Source: Bacteroidales bacterium
GTDB lineage: Bacteria > Bacteroidota > Bacteroidia > Bacteroidales > UBA932
DNA: 15,661 nucleotides
NCBI GenBank assembly: GCA_023227835.1
Contig: JALOCI010000057.1
Coordinates: 1-15,661 of the forward strand
Reading direction: 5' to 3'
In this document: positions 6,036-12,601 of the stretch, piece after piece
How positions within the stretch are numbered: position 1 is the first letter of the stretch
How the letters are laid out: each line of letters opens with the position of its first letter
The notes under the pieces: model-generated
The model's input: the letters and a program-made list of their open reading frames with translations, nothing else
Databases searched by the model: none
What the model was told of the DNA's origin: nothing
Program-made: the position numbers and the translations under genes

Positions 6036-7442
6036 TCACACCTCCTCGCCGCCGCGGCGGCGCTGCAGATCCTTCAGCCATTCGTCGTCGAGCTCCGGCG
6101 CCGGCCGCTTCGCCGGCGATCGCGGCGGCCCGGTGCACCACATCTCGCCGAGCTCCGGACCGGGCGCCGGCGGCGATCTCGGCTCCGGCGATCGCGCCAC
6201 GGGCTCCGGTGCCCTCGCGGACAACCGCGGCCCCGGGTCGGGCGGCCGCTCCGTGCACCGCCCCGGGGAGATGTGCGCACGGAGATCCGGCGGAGCACGC
6301 CACAGCTCCACGCGCCGGAGGTGCGCGAGCGCCGCCGGCAGGATCATCCGGGTGCACACGAGCTGCCGCGTCTCGAGCGGGAGCTCGCGCCAGTGCCACA
6401 GCCATTGCCCGAAGAACCGCTCGAGCCCGCTCGAGCGCCGCGCCGGCGGCGGCACCCCGGTGAGCCGGGCGGTCACCACCGCCGAGAAGCGCCGGTCGGC
6501 GAGCTCCGCCTCGACGAGCCCCAGGATGTCGAGCCGATCGCGGCGCCGGTGGCGCAGCAGCACGGTCTCGAGGTCGTAGAGCAGCGCTTGCCGGGCCCGG
6601 CCGAGGTCGTTGGGCTCTCGAGGGTGGGGCCTCCACCGATGGCGCCGGTCTGGCACGGCGCTTGCCCTGCCCCCCTGCGTATCAGCCGCCGCGGCAGCGG
6701 CGCGTTCAAACTCGTCGGCCGGCACGGCCGACACCTCACTCCAAGGCTCGGACGTGGAGGGCGCCGACGATATCGTCACCCGCGCGCTCCCGGAGGGCAG
6801 AGCGAGCGTAGCGAGCTCTTTCCCGAGAAGAGAATTGTCGGCAAGTCTTGCCGAGGTAGGTTCCACACGCACAGGACCGGCCGAGAGGCGGCGGCGGGGC
6901 GGCTTGGACCAGAAGGAGCGCGCCGGCACGGTCAGCGTGTACGCGCTCACGAGGCGCTTGAACCGCGGTTTGCCGTCGGCCGTCTTCGGCAGCGGGCCGT
7001 CTTCGGCGGGGCCCTCCTGGAGCCTCCCGCGTCCGTACACCCAACAGTCAATGTAGTCTGCCTTCTCGCAGATCCGGGCGGCGCCGCGGAGCGTCCGGAC
7101 GGACATGCCGCCGACCCCGCCGAGGATCTCGGTCACCCGGGCCGAGATGCACTCGGCCGAGCCGATGAGCCCGAGATAGCCGACGTGCTCCGTCCGGTGC
7201 AGCGTGTAGAGCACCGTCATGAACCGGATCGCCGCGGCGACCCCAGTGTGCTCGCCGAGCTCGAGCTGGGCGTCGCGCAGCCCCTTCTCGAACTCGACCC
7301 AGGACCCCTCGCCGCCGGCGTCCACGATCGCCGCCCGCAGCGTCCACACGCCGGCGATGCGCGTGAGCGCCGGCAGCTCCGCGTGGAGCTTGGCGCGATC
7401 GGGCCGGCAGAAGTGCCGGCGACTGGTGGGGTCCTGGGCCAC
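6036..7442 (-). CDS. gp8: putative DNA-binding / replication initiation protein
   Basis: 468 residues, starting GTG at 7442 (GGAG nearby; start moderately sure). The N-terminal 140 residues look like winged-helix DNA-binding modules, with a candidate recognition region at 113-130 (MSVRTLRGAARICEKADYI). Residues about 185-275 are low-complexity and probably disordered. A second helical domain spans about 280-375 (Trp/Arg-rich), and the C-terminal 90 residues are Pro/Arg-rich. It is the only gene here that could initiate replication; no polymerase, helicase, HUH or rolling-circle Rep motif is seen anywhere. The middle contains an odd repeat-like insertion near 6640..6830. An alternative role is transcription regulator. 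Confidence 0.6.
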   Translation of the reverse strand: MAQDPTSRRHFCRPDRAKLHAELPALTRIAGVWTLRAAIVDAGGEGSWVEFEKGLRDAQLELGEHTGVAAAIRFMTVLYTLHRTEHVGYLGLIGSAECISARVTEILGGVGGMSVRTLRGAARICEKADYIDCWVYGRGRLQEGPAEDGPLPKTADGKPRFKRLVSAYTLTVPARSFWSKPPRRRLSAGPVRVEPTSARLADNSLLGKELATLALPSGSARVTISSAPSTSEPWSEVSAVPADEFERAAAAAADTQGGRASAVPDRRHRWRPHPREPNDLGRARQALLYDLETVLLRHRRRDRLDILGLVEAELADRRFSAVVTARLTGVPPPARRSSGLERFFGQWLWHWRELPLETRQLVCTRMILPAALAHLRRVELWRAPPDLRAHISPGRCTERPPDPGPRLSARAPEPVARSPEPRSPPAPGPELGEMWCTGPPRSPAKRPAPELDDEWLKDLQRRRGGEEV

Positions 7443-7450
7443 GAGCTCCG

Positions 7451-8008
7451 CTACTTCGTCACGGGCCGCACGGCGGAGCGGTGCCCGCGCGACGGTTGCT
7501 CACCGGAGCGATCGGGCGCGGCGGCCGCGGTCCTCGCGGCGACGGCGTCCCGGATCGACTTGCCGATCGCGCCGTCGAAGGCCAGCGCCTTCTCGAGGAG
7601 CGCCTGCAGCTCCGAGCGCATCCGGCTCTCGACGTTCGCGATCTGTGCCGAGGTCGCGTCCATGTACGCGCCGGCGAGCCGCTGCTCGACGACCACGGCG
7701 ATCTCCTTGTGGAGCGCCTCGCGGGTCGCGGCGTTCGCGGCGGCGTTGTCGCCGACGAGCGTCTCGTACGGAAGGATCGGATCGTCACCGTCACCGACGA
7801 GCGTCACGGACGGGAGGACCGGCGCCTCGAGCTGTTCGACGCGGCGCAAGAGGGTACCGAACGCGTCGGCCATGTTGGCGTTCTCTTTTCGGAGCGCGGT
7901 GACCTCGTCGCGGAACCCTGCGACACTGGCGCCGAGAGTGCCGGGGGTCTTCGCGATCTCGGCCTTGGTGTAGTTCCCGGCCGACGTGTTCTTCTTCGGC
8001 TTTGCCAT
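7451..8008 (-). CDS. gp7: coiled-coil hypothetical protein
   Basis: 185 residues from ATG 8008, with AAGGA six bases upstream. The longer reading to 8107 only shadows gp6. A basic N-terminus (AKPKKN) is followed by helical segments at about 62-92 and 125-175 with coiled-coil spacing. Between them is a small internal repeat, VTLVGDGDDPILP then ETLVGDN. The C-terminus is basic and disordered. No catalytic motif is seen. It precedes gp8 by eight bases; a DNA-associated or oligomerising accessory protein is possible. Function unknown. Confidence 0.8.
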   Translation of the reverse strand: MAKPKKNTSAGNYTKAEIAKTPGTLGASVAGFRDEVTALRKENANMADAFGTLLRRVEQLEAPVLPSVTLVGDGDDPILPYETLVGDNAAANAATREALHKEIAVVVEQRLAGAYMDATSAQIANVESRMRSELQALLEKALAFDGAIGKSIRDAVAARTAAAAPDRSGEQPSRGHRSAVRPVTK

Positions 8009-8025
8009 CGTCCTTGCTTCTTTCT

Positions 8026-8042
8026 GCCGCCCGCGGGGCGGC
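8026..8042 (-). other. Perfect hairpin between gp6 and gp7
   Basis: GCCGCCC/GGGCGGC, a perfect 7-bp stem with a 3-base loop, in the 41-bp gap between the gp6 stop and gp7 start, ending about 18 bases before the gp7 ATG. No T-run follows on the minus strand, so it is not a classical terminator. It may stabilise or process the mRNA or weaken read-through. Confidence 0.5.
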
Positions 8043-8049
8043 GTCTCGG

Positions 8050-8397
8050 TCACATCTTCTCGAGCACGAACTCCCGCGTGGCGGCCTCGCTCTTGCTGAT
8101 CCTCCACATGAGGATCGCGAACCCGACGAGCGCGAGCACGAACACCACGGCGACCGCGACGATCGCGATCACCGATCCCTGGTTCGCCTTCTTGTCCTTC
8201 GCCGGCGTCGCGCCCGGCGCGGCCGCGCGCCCGGCCATGTACGCCTCGACGAGCCGGCGCTTCTTGTCCTCGAGCTCCTGCGCCTCGCCCGGATCCAGCG
8301 TCTCGTGCTCGATGCGATCGCCGTCGACGCCGGCGTCGACGCGCTTCTCTTGCACCTCCGCGGTGCCCTCCACCTTGATGGTGTTGTCGTCGGTCAT
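8050..8397 (-). CDS. gp6: single-pass membrane protein
   Basis: 115 residues from ATG 8397, overlapping the gp5 stop (ATGA), with GGAG upstream. An acidic, soluble N-terminal part (1-72, with a Lys/Arg-rich helix near 40-50) is followed by a transmembrane helix (about 75-98) and a short charged tail. No family recognised. The N-terminal domain would lie opposite the basic WRISKSEA side of the membrane. It is an early-operon member of the small membrane protein set. Confidence 0.85.
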   Translation of the reverse strand: MTDDNTIKVEGTAEVQEKRVDAGVDGDRIEHETLDPGEAQELEDKKRRLVEAYMAGRAAAPGATPAKDKKANQGSVIAIVAVAVVFVLALVGFAILMWRISKSEAATREFVLEKM

Positions 8398-8672
8398 GAC
8401 TCGCGCTCCACGCTGATCTCGCGGACCTGGGCCGGGGCGAGCTCGAGCTCGCGCTCGAGGCGGGACTTCTCCCAGTGCTCGATCCGTCCCTCCGGGGTCT
8501 CGACGAGGTAGTCCTCCCCGCGGACCGGGGTTCGCTTGTCGTCGATGGAGATGGTGACGGAGTCGCCCGGCTTGACGTTCTCGAACTCGTCCGCGATCAG
8601 CTTCGCCTTCACCGTGTAGGTGCTCCGGTACGTCGGCCAGCTCTTGGTGTTGATCTTCACGGTCTCGCCCAT
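8394..8672 (-). CDS. gp5: small beta-rich hypothetical protein
   Basis: 92 residues from ATG 8672 with a strong AGGAGG. Residues about 18-60 are beta-rich (VKPGDSVTISIDD and EDYLVETPEGR look like a small barrel), followed by a charged helix (65-80). No signal or membrane segment. It overlaps the end of gp4 by 16 bp and the start of gp6 by 4 bp. No family is recognised; a small-barrel nucleic-acid or protein-binding role is possible. Confidence 0.82.
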   Translation of the reverse strand: MGETVKINTKSWPTYRSTYTVKAKLIADEFENVKPGDSVTISIDDKRTPVRGEDYLVETPEGRIEHWEKSRLERELELAPAQVREISVERES

Positions 8673-8926
8673 GGGTCCTCCTGTTCACCGCGCAGCGCGC
8701 GGCGTAGTTTCGATTTCGCTTTCCAGAGCGCCTCCCAGACGGAGCCGACCGACGTGCGCATGTGCCAGGCGATCGTCTCGAACTCCTGCGGCCCCGAGTC
8801 GGCGACGTCGAGCGCGCAGCTCTCGTGCCCGCGTCGCCGGCTCAGGCCGAGGTGATAGCGGCAGCGCACCCACGGGCACGGCCGAGGGCCGAGCGCGCAG
8901 TCTCCGCGGGTGCGCGGTACGGTCAT
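8657..8926 (-). CDS. gp4: sigma-70 region 4-like / Cys-rich HTH protein
   Basis: 89 residues from ATG 8926, overlapping the gp3 stop (ATGA). The N-terminal half has the pattern RGDC...RPCPWVRCRYHL...ESCALDVAD, with Cys at 10, 17, 22 and 37 and His25. The C-terminal half (about 47-78) is a helix-turn-helix like sigma factor region 4 (EFETIAWHM..SVGSVWEALWKAKSKLRRAL). Proteins with this layout are, as far as I recall, found in Myxococcota/Deltaproteobacteria and their phages and are annotated as sigma-factor-like. It may redirect or modulate host RNA polymerase on phage promoters. The Cys set could bind a metal. Regions 2 and 3 are absent, so it is not a full sigma factor. Confidence 0.72.
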   Translation of the reverse strand: MTVPRTRGDCALGPRPCPWVRCRYHLGLSRRRGHESCALDVADSGPQEFETIAWHMRTSVGSVWEALWKAKSKLRRALRGEQEDPWARP

Positions 8927-9213
8927 GCACGGGGCGCCCTCTCCTCTACGTCGAACGCCCGGCGAAGCATCTGTTCGAGCAGCTGCTCGAACTCCCTGTC
9001 CATGTCGAACCTGTGCCCAGCGCGGAACTGTCCGTGCATCGTCGCGTGGATCGCGGGGTTGCCGAAGTAGTGCCGCAGGCGCATCGCAGCGAGGCTGCAG
9101 CCGTGGCGCTTGCTCTCGGCCGACCGCACCCGCGCGATCGCGGCGACGAGGATCGCGCCGACGAGGAAGCCCACGGCGACGAGGACGATGAAGGCGATGG
9201 GGTGATCGATCAT
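8923..9213 (-). CDS. gp3: N-terminally anchored small membrane protein
   Basis: 96 residues from ATG 9213, overlapping the gp2 stop (ATGA), with GGGGAG upstream. One transmembrane helix (about 5-27) is followed by a basic stretch and a His/Arg/Met-rich soluble part ending in a charged helix (70-90). Family unknown. It lies between the zinc-ribbon protein and the sigma-like protein in the early end of the transcript. Confidence 0.83.
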   Translation of the reverse strand: MIDHPIAFIVLVAVGFLVGAILVAAIARVRSAESKRHGCSLAAMRLRHYFGNPAIHATMHGQFRAGHRFDMDREFEQLLEQMLRRAFDVEERAPRA

Positions 9214-9848
9214 CGCGCGCTCCCCATGCCCTGCTTGAGCAACTGCTGTGCGCCGGCGAGGCACTCGTCGCAGATCTGAAATCCGAAGAACAAGCTCGTG
9301 GCCGGCTTGCCGCAGCCACACTTGGTGGACGCCACCTTCCCGGGCGAGGGGGCAGGGCAGGGGGTGCCCGCCCCCTCGCCGGGGGGTGGTATGGGAGAGG
9401 CGCCGGCGTCGGCGAGTGCGAGCGAAGCGACTTGCGCGGCGCTCGACGCCATCTCTTTCTTGTACCCAGGCACGAACTCCACGAACGCCCGGAGGTCCCG
9501 GAGCCACATCTCGGCCCCGGCCTTGCAGTCCTCGGCGATGTCCTCGGCCGCGGCATCGGGGATCCCGTCCTCGCGGAGCTCCCCCTGCACGTGCTCCCAG
9601 ATGGGGAGCTGCACGATCATCGCGATGAGGCGACGGAGGACCAGGCGGATCTTCTCGTCGTCCTCGAGGAACGCCTGCAGCTCGTCATCGGTCGGGAACG
9701 GGGTGGAGTGCTGCGCGAGGGCCAGGTGGCCGTTGGAGGGATACTTGTAGAGCGTCGCGATGAGCAGCTCGGCGACCGGGCCGAAGACGTCGAGCTCTCC
9801 GGAGCCGATCATCGCGTAGAGCTTGGTGACGAATTTTATCGACGGCAT
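9210..9848 (-). CDS. gp2: hypothetical protein with C-terminal zinc ribbon
   Basis: 212 residues. I chose ATG 9848 because AGGAGG lies nine bases upstream and gp1 ends just before it; the reading can extend to 9890. Residues 1-130 are helical and acidic. Residues 135-175 are a Pro/Gly/Ala linker encoded by a strong DNA palindrome (9343..9380). The end holds Cys177, Cys179, Cys193 and Cys196 (CxC...CDEC), a zinc-ribbon-like knuckle. No enzyme motif. It may bind nucleic acid or a host protein. One of the first genes after the promoter, so probably an early protein. Confidence 0.83.
   Translation of the reverse strand: MPSIKFVTKLYAMIGSGELDVFGPVAELLIATLYKYPSNGHLALAQHSTPFPTDDELQAFLEDDEKIRLVLRRLIAMIVQLPIWEHVQGELREDGIPDAAAEDIAEDCKAGAEMWLRDLRAFVEFVPGYKKEMASSAAQVASLALADAGASPIPPPGEGAGTPCPAPSPGKVASTKCGCGKPATSLFFGFQICDECLAGAQQLLKQGMGSAR
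9343..9380. repeat. REP-like strong palindrome inside gp2
   Basis: GGCGAGGGGGC (9343..9353) pairs perfectly with GCCCCCTCGCC (9370..9380). Inside, GGGCA (9355..9359) pairs with TGCCC (9365..9369) around a G5 loop, leaving only one bulged A. This extremely stable stem sits in the codons of the gp2 linker, followed by a GCGAGCGAAGCGA-like tail near 9417..9430. It looks like an inserted repetitive element tolerated in a disordered linker. Confidence 0.7.
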
Positions 9849-9849
9849 G

Positions 9850-9987
9850 TCAATGAACCTCCTGCGCGATCGCCGCGCGCCCATCGGCACGCTGCCTGTG
9901 GATGTCGGCGAGACGATCGCCGCCGGCGACGGCCTGATCGCAGATCGAAGTGACCGCCCAGCGCGCGAGGCGACTGGGTCGATTCAT
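9850..9987 (-). CDS. gp1: 45-residue hypothetical protein, first of the operon
   Basis: A short ORF from ATG 9987 with GGGGG upstream, ending one base before the gp2 ATG (TGACATG). The product is mixed, slightly basic, with Trp10 and no membrane helix. It would be the first product of the long transcript, about 190 bases after the promoter. Evidence is its size-tight fit before gp2. It could alternatively be a leader peptide whose translation helps gp2 expression, or no gene at all. Confidence 0.5.
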   Translation of the reverse strand: MNRPSRLARWAVTSICDQAVAGGDRLADIHRQRADGRAAIAQEVH

Positions 9988-10060
9988 GGGGCCCCCTGGT
10001 CCCGGAGCCCCTGGAATGGTGTGGATTTATCGAGGAACGACCAATGTCAGAAATAACGCT

Positions 10061-10082
10061 CTGCGACTGCGTTTTGTCGCAG
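10061..10082. other. Leader hairpin / inverted repeat
   Basis: CTGCGAC (10061..10067) pairs with GTCGCAG (10076..10082), a 7-bp perfect stem. An alternative pairing, CTGCG with CGCAG, uses the same right arm with a shorter loop. It lies in the untranslated leader of the leftward transcript and could be a protein site, an RNA switch-like element or part of an origin. Confidence 0.5.
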
Positions 10083-10093
10083 AAGATATCTTC
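10082..10093. promoter_or_regulatory. Operator-like palindrome GAAGATATCTTC
   Basis: A perfect 12-bp palindrome abutting the leader hairpin, about 85-95 bp downstream of the predicted leftward start. It could be a dimeric repressor site, but no matching second copy was noticed. Confidence 0.4.
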
Positions 10094-10183
10094 GGTCAAC
10101 TTCCGGAGCGTCGTTCCCATGCCCACCCGTTCAGGGTTGAGGCGAGCTCACATCGTCAGTCGGTTGTCGCTCGCACTTCCAGG

Positions 10184-10213
10184 ACTATAGCAACAGACGG
10201 ATTTCGCTGTCAA
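10184..10213 (-). promoter_or_regulatory. Leftward sigma70-type promoter of the long operon
   Basis: On the minus strand: -35 TTGACA (10208..10213), an 18-bp spacer, then -10 TATAGT (10184..10189). The -35 is a perfect consensus, the -10 matches five of six, and an AT-rich AAATATTT (10212..10219) lies upstream like an UP element. Transcription would start near 10177, leaving a leader of about 190 bases before gp1. Nothing comparable was noticed elsewhere on this strand. Confidence 0.75.
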
Positions 10214-10319
10214 ATATTTCGGGGGGGGTGGAGATCACGGATCGGGCCTAGGATCATCGCAGATCGACGCTTTGTCGTCCTACTGAGCATTTGCTCCCGT
10301 GCTCGTCCGGAGGGCCCGG

Positions 10320-10352
10320 CGGGTGGAAAAACCCGGGACGCGGAAAGCCGCG
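10320..10352. other. Tandem short hairpins
   Basis: CGGGT/ACCCG with loop GGAAAA (10320..10335), then CGCGG/CCGCG with loop AAAG (10339..10352), three bases apart. No T-run follows on either strand. They may contribute to an origin or to transcript ends. Confidence 0.4.
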
Positions 10353-10531
10353 CGGATGCTGAACGAAACACGCGTGGGAATTTTCCGAAGAATAGATCTG
10401 GCATGACTCTCCGTCTGGCAGTACAGGACCGGAAAACAGGAAAACGGACTTCCTGAGGGGAAAAAGGGGGAGAAAATGCGAAAAACGACCTTCTCGGCCG
10501 ACCGCCTGTCAGATCTCGAGATCACTACCTG

Positions 10532-10537
10532 TATACT
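10532..10537 (+). promoter_or_regulatory. Probable -10 box for gp31
   Basis: TATACT on the plus strand, about 32 bases before the GTG start preferred for gp31. The -35 is poor (a CTGTCA-like box about 20 bp upstream). If real, it would start transcription near 10543 and exclude the longer gp31 reading from 10476. Confidence 0.4.
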
Positions 10538-10568
10538 GCGCCGCTCGCCGGCGAGGAGCTGCTCGAGC

Positions 10569-10880
10569 GTGAGGACCTGGTGGAGCTCCACGGCCGCGAT
10601 CGCCGCCGGCGTCCTCCTGGTGCTCGGCCTGTCGGCCGCGGCCGCCTGCGACCACGACGGAGGCCTCGAGGCGGCGGACACGGATACCGGGGAGCGCGAC
10701 TGCGAGGAAATGGACGAGCACTACTGCGAATGCTACCCGGACGACTGCCAAGAATGGCTTGCTGGAAGCGCCCACGACTCCTGCGAGGAAGATGTCTACG
10801 GCTGGTGGGAGTGTGCGTGGGCCTGTGACGAAATCGAAGCGTGCGAATCGTGGGATGACTGCGTTGGAGAGTGCGGCTAG
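10569..10880 (+). CDS. gp31: secreted Cys-rich lipoprotein-like accessory protein
   Basis: From GTG 10569 (AGGAG about 11 bases upstream) the product has 103 residues and begins with a textbook signal peptide: MRTWWSS, hydrophobic core AAGVLLVLGLSAAAA, then Cys as possible lipidation/cleavage site. An upstream ATG at 10476 (GGGGGAG) would add 31 residues of no signal character. The mature part is acidic, with about eleven further Cys in short pairs (CECYPDDC, CAWACDEIEAC) and many Trp/Glu/Asp. This style of Cys-rich surface protein is common in myxobacteria. It is the only plus-strand gene; its TAG and the gp30 TAG share one CTAG. It may be a moron altering the host envelope (for example superinfection exclusion); function unknown. 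Confidence 0.78.
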   Translation: MRTWWSSTAAIAAGVLLVLGLSAAAACDHDGGLEAADTDTGERDCEEMDEHYCECYPDDCQEWLAGSAHDSCEEDVYGWWECAWACDEIEACESWDDCVGECG

Positions 10881-12601
10881 TCGAAGTACTTCCCGACGTC
10901 CATGCTACCGCCGAACATTCCACCTAGCCCCTGGTCGACGTACGGCCAGATCCGCTCAAGGTCCGCGAGCTCGGCCCGGGCGGAGATCGCGGCCGAAATG
11001 GCTTGATCCGCGGTGTCCCCGGCGAAGTGGAACGCGCCGGCCGCCGCTCGCAGCTGCTCCCACACGTCGTCCGGCAGCCACTCGCCGTCGACGCCGGCGA
11101 GCTCCGCGATCTGCCCGAGCGCGCCGACCACGTCGCTGACGTCCGGCTTCTGCCCGTTTGCCATCGCCGCGCCGGCCTGTAGGAGCGTCGTCGCGACGGC
11201 ATAGATCGCCGTAGCGGTCGCCTGGAACGCCGTGAACTGAGGACCGGCCATCGAGGCGACGGCGCTGCAGACGGCCGACCAGGCGGGCAGCACGAACTTC
11301 TCCCACACGCTGTACATGTCGGTGTGCTGCGCCCACCACCCGATCGCGTATCCGTTCCAGCCGCCCTCGTAGAGCCGCACCGGCGGCACGAGCGCGCCTG
11401 CCTTCGGCGGCATGTCGAAGATGTGTCGCTTGTACTTGAACGCGCCGCCGGCGGTGAGCTCGTCGGGAACGATCTGCGCGCCGCACTTGTCCGGATCCCC
11501 GGGCACGCCGGCGAGCTGCATCACCTTTTTCGCGAACCACTCCCAGTCATCTCGCCCCTCGTGAATCCGGACGCCGAGGTGGCGCTCGTCGCCGTCCTTG
11601 ATCCTCCACGCCGAGTATCTCGCGTCGCTGAAGTCGTCGCGGCACAGGATGCCCCACGAGCCCGCAAACGCGGACCACCAGCTCGGGCAGCTGATCGGCA
11701 GGTCGTAGTGGCAGCGCATCATCTCGACGCACCACACGGACCACTGGGCGATCCAGTACCAATTGGCGATCCTCTCGTTCCACTCGAGCAGGCGGTACGA
11801 GTTGGCCGACCAGTACGGGAGCGGCTCGAGGACGTTGTTCGAGCGCTGGGTGAGCAGCATGATCGACGCCAGGATCCGTCTGTCCTTGCCGTGGTGGTCC
11901 CTGGACTGGATCCACTGCAGCCAATTGATGACGTTGCGCGCCGGGCGCGTCCCGCGCGGTTTCGGAGCGGCCGAAGGGTGTCGCACGTTCGACCAGTCGA
12001 CGAAGTCGTAGATCGTGCCGCCGCCGAAGCTCTGATCGCCGCCGGCGACCATCGCGATCATGCTCCGGATGTCGGCCGCCTTCAGCCCGCGCCGGGCGCC
12101 GAAGAAGTCCGGACTCTGAGAATCGAAGACCGGGCACTGCCACTCGGTGAAGCGCCTCGTCATGAGCGTCCCGCGAGAGTAGTCCGTCTCGGGCTTGTCT
12201 TTCACGCTGTCCCAGGACGCGGCGACGCTCGGGAGGATGTGCCGGTGGTGCCTGAGGTAGTACGTCTCGTACTCGAGGCAAGCGATTCCGTGCCCGAACA
12301 TCGCCCCCAGCCACCCGCGCGGCTCGAGCTGCGTGATATTGGCGCCGGGCGCGGTGAGCTCCCCGGCGACGTGGATGCCGGAGCCGAGGGCCTCGACCTC
12401 GGCCGGCTCGTCGCCGGCGACGCGGATCCCGGTGCCGGCGGCCTCGTGCGTGGAGCTGCTCGAGCTCGGGGCCCTCTTCGATTTCGGTGGCGTCCTCGAA
12501 CCCGCGATCGCGTCTACCGTCGGCGGAGAGAGAACCATCTCGAGGAGCGTCTGCCCCGTCGACACCTTCCAGGCCGTCTTGAGTAGCCGCAGGAGGCGCA
12601 T
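10877..12601 (-). CDS. gp30: large Trp-rich hypothetical protein (possible virion protein)
   Basis: 574 residues, the largest here. I prefer ATG 12601 (TGATG overlap with gp29, GAGG upstream) over GTG 12604. Residues 1-50 are basic then Ser-rich. Residues 57-82 hold a duplicated GTGIRVAGDEP / GSGIHVAGEL unit. Residues 95-440 are rich in Trp/Tyr and His with several Cys and look globular. Residues 440-480 are Ala-rich and moderately hydrophobic, and 490-550 are helical. I do not recognise the family. Last gene of the operon, after the lysis genes; a vertex, DNA-delivery or internal virion protein is plausible. It is not a portal or tail protein by any visible motif. Confidence 0.8.
   Translation of the reverse strand: MRLLRLLKTAWKVSTGQTLLEMVLSPPTVDAIAGSRTPPKSKRAPSSSSSTHEAAGTGIRVAGDEPAEVEALGSGIHVAGELTAPGANITQLEPRGWLGAMFGHGIACLEYETYYLRHHRHILPSVAASWDSVKDKPETDYSRGTLMTRRFTEWQCPVFDSQSPDFFGARRGLKAADIRSMIAMVAGGDQSFGGGTIYDFVDWSNVRHPSAAPKPRGTRPARNVINWLQWIQSRDHHGKDRRILASIMLLTQRSNNVLEPLPYWSANSYRLLEWNERIANWYWIAQWSVWCVEMMRCHYDLPISCPSWWSAFAGSWGILCRDDFSDARYSAWRIKDGDERHLGVRIHEGRDDWEWFAKKVMQLAGVPGDPDKCGAQIVPDELTAGGAFKYKRHIFDMPPKAGALVPPVRLYEGGWNGYAIGWWAQHTDMYSVWEKFVLPAWSAVCSAVASMAGPQFTAFQATATAIYAVATTLLQAGAAMANGQKPDVSDVVGALGQIAELAGVDGEWLPDDVWEQLRAAAGAFHFAGDTADQAISAAISARAELADLERIWPYVDQGLGGMFGGSMDVGKYFD

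Larger units (their letters stand above)
9988..10568. other. Noncoding control region (candidate origin and promoter region)
   Basis: 581 bp between gp1 and gp31 with no convincing gene and visibly more A/T-rich patches than the rest. It contains the leftward promoter (10184..10213), a 12-bp palindrome (10082..10093), a hairpin (10061..10082), a G8 run (10221..10228), two tandem hairpins (10320..10352) and a probable rightward -10 box (10532..10537). As the only sizeable noncoding stretch in the circle, it is the best place for a replication origin, but I see no clear iterons or DnaA boxes. Confidence 0.6.

Noticed and set aside
6273..7973. 566-codon plus-strand ORF
   Set aside because: Antisense shadow of gp8 and gp7 with composition-driven Arg/Pro/Ala content and no domain.
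9836..10126. 96-codon minus-strand ORF downstream of the promoter
   Set aside because: Overlaps gp1 in another frame, has no ribosome site, and its second half is a run of Arg; the leader hairpins lie inside it.
10210..10404. 64-codon minus-strand ORF upstream of the promoter
   Set aside because: Ends at the -35 box, no ribosome site, Arg/Ser-rich.
9950..10456. 168-codon plus-strand ORF across the control region
   Set aside because: No ribosome site, no domain, and it covers the promoter and hairpins; looks like open reading by composition.
10352..10877. Rho-independent terminator after gp30 or gp31
   Set aside because: No GC stem followed by a T-run was found on either strand; the hairpins at 10320..10352 lack T tails.
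11324..12586. 420-codon plus-strand ORF
   Set aside because: Antisense shadow of gp30; no recognisable domain and highly charged throughout.
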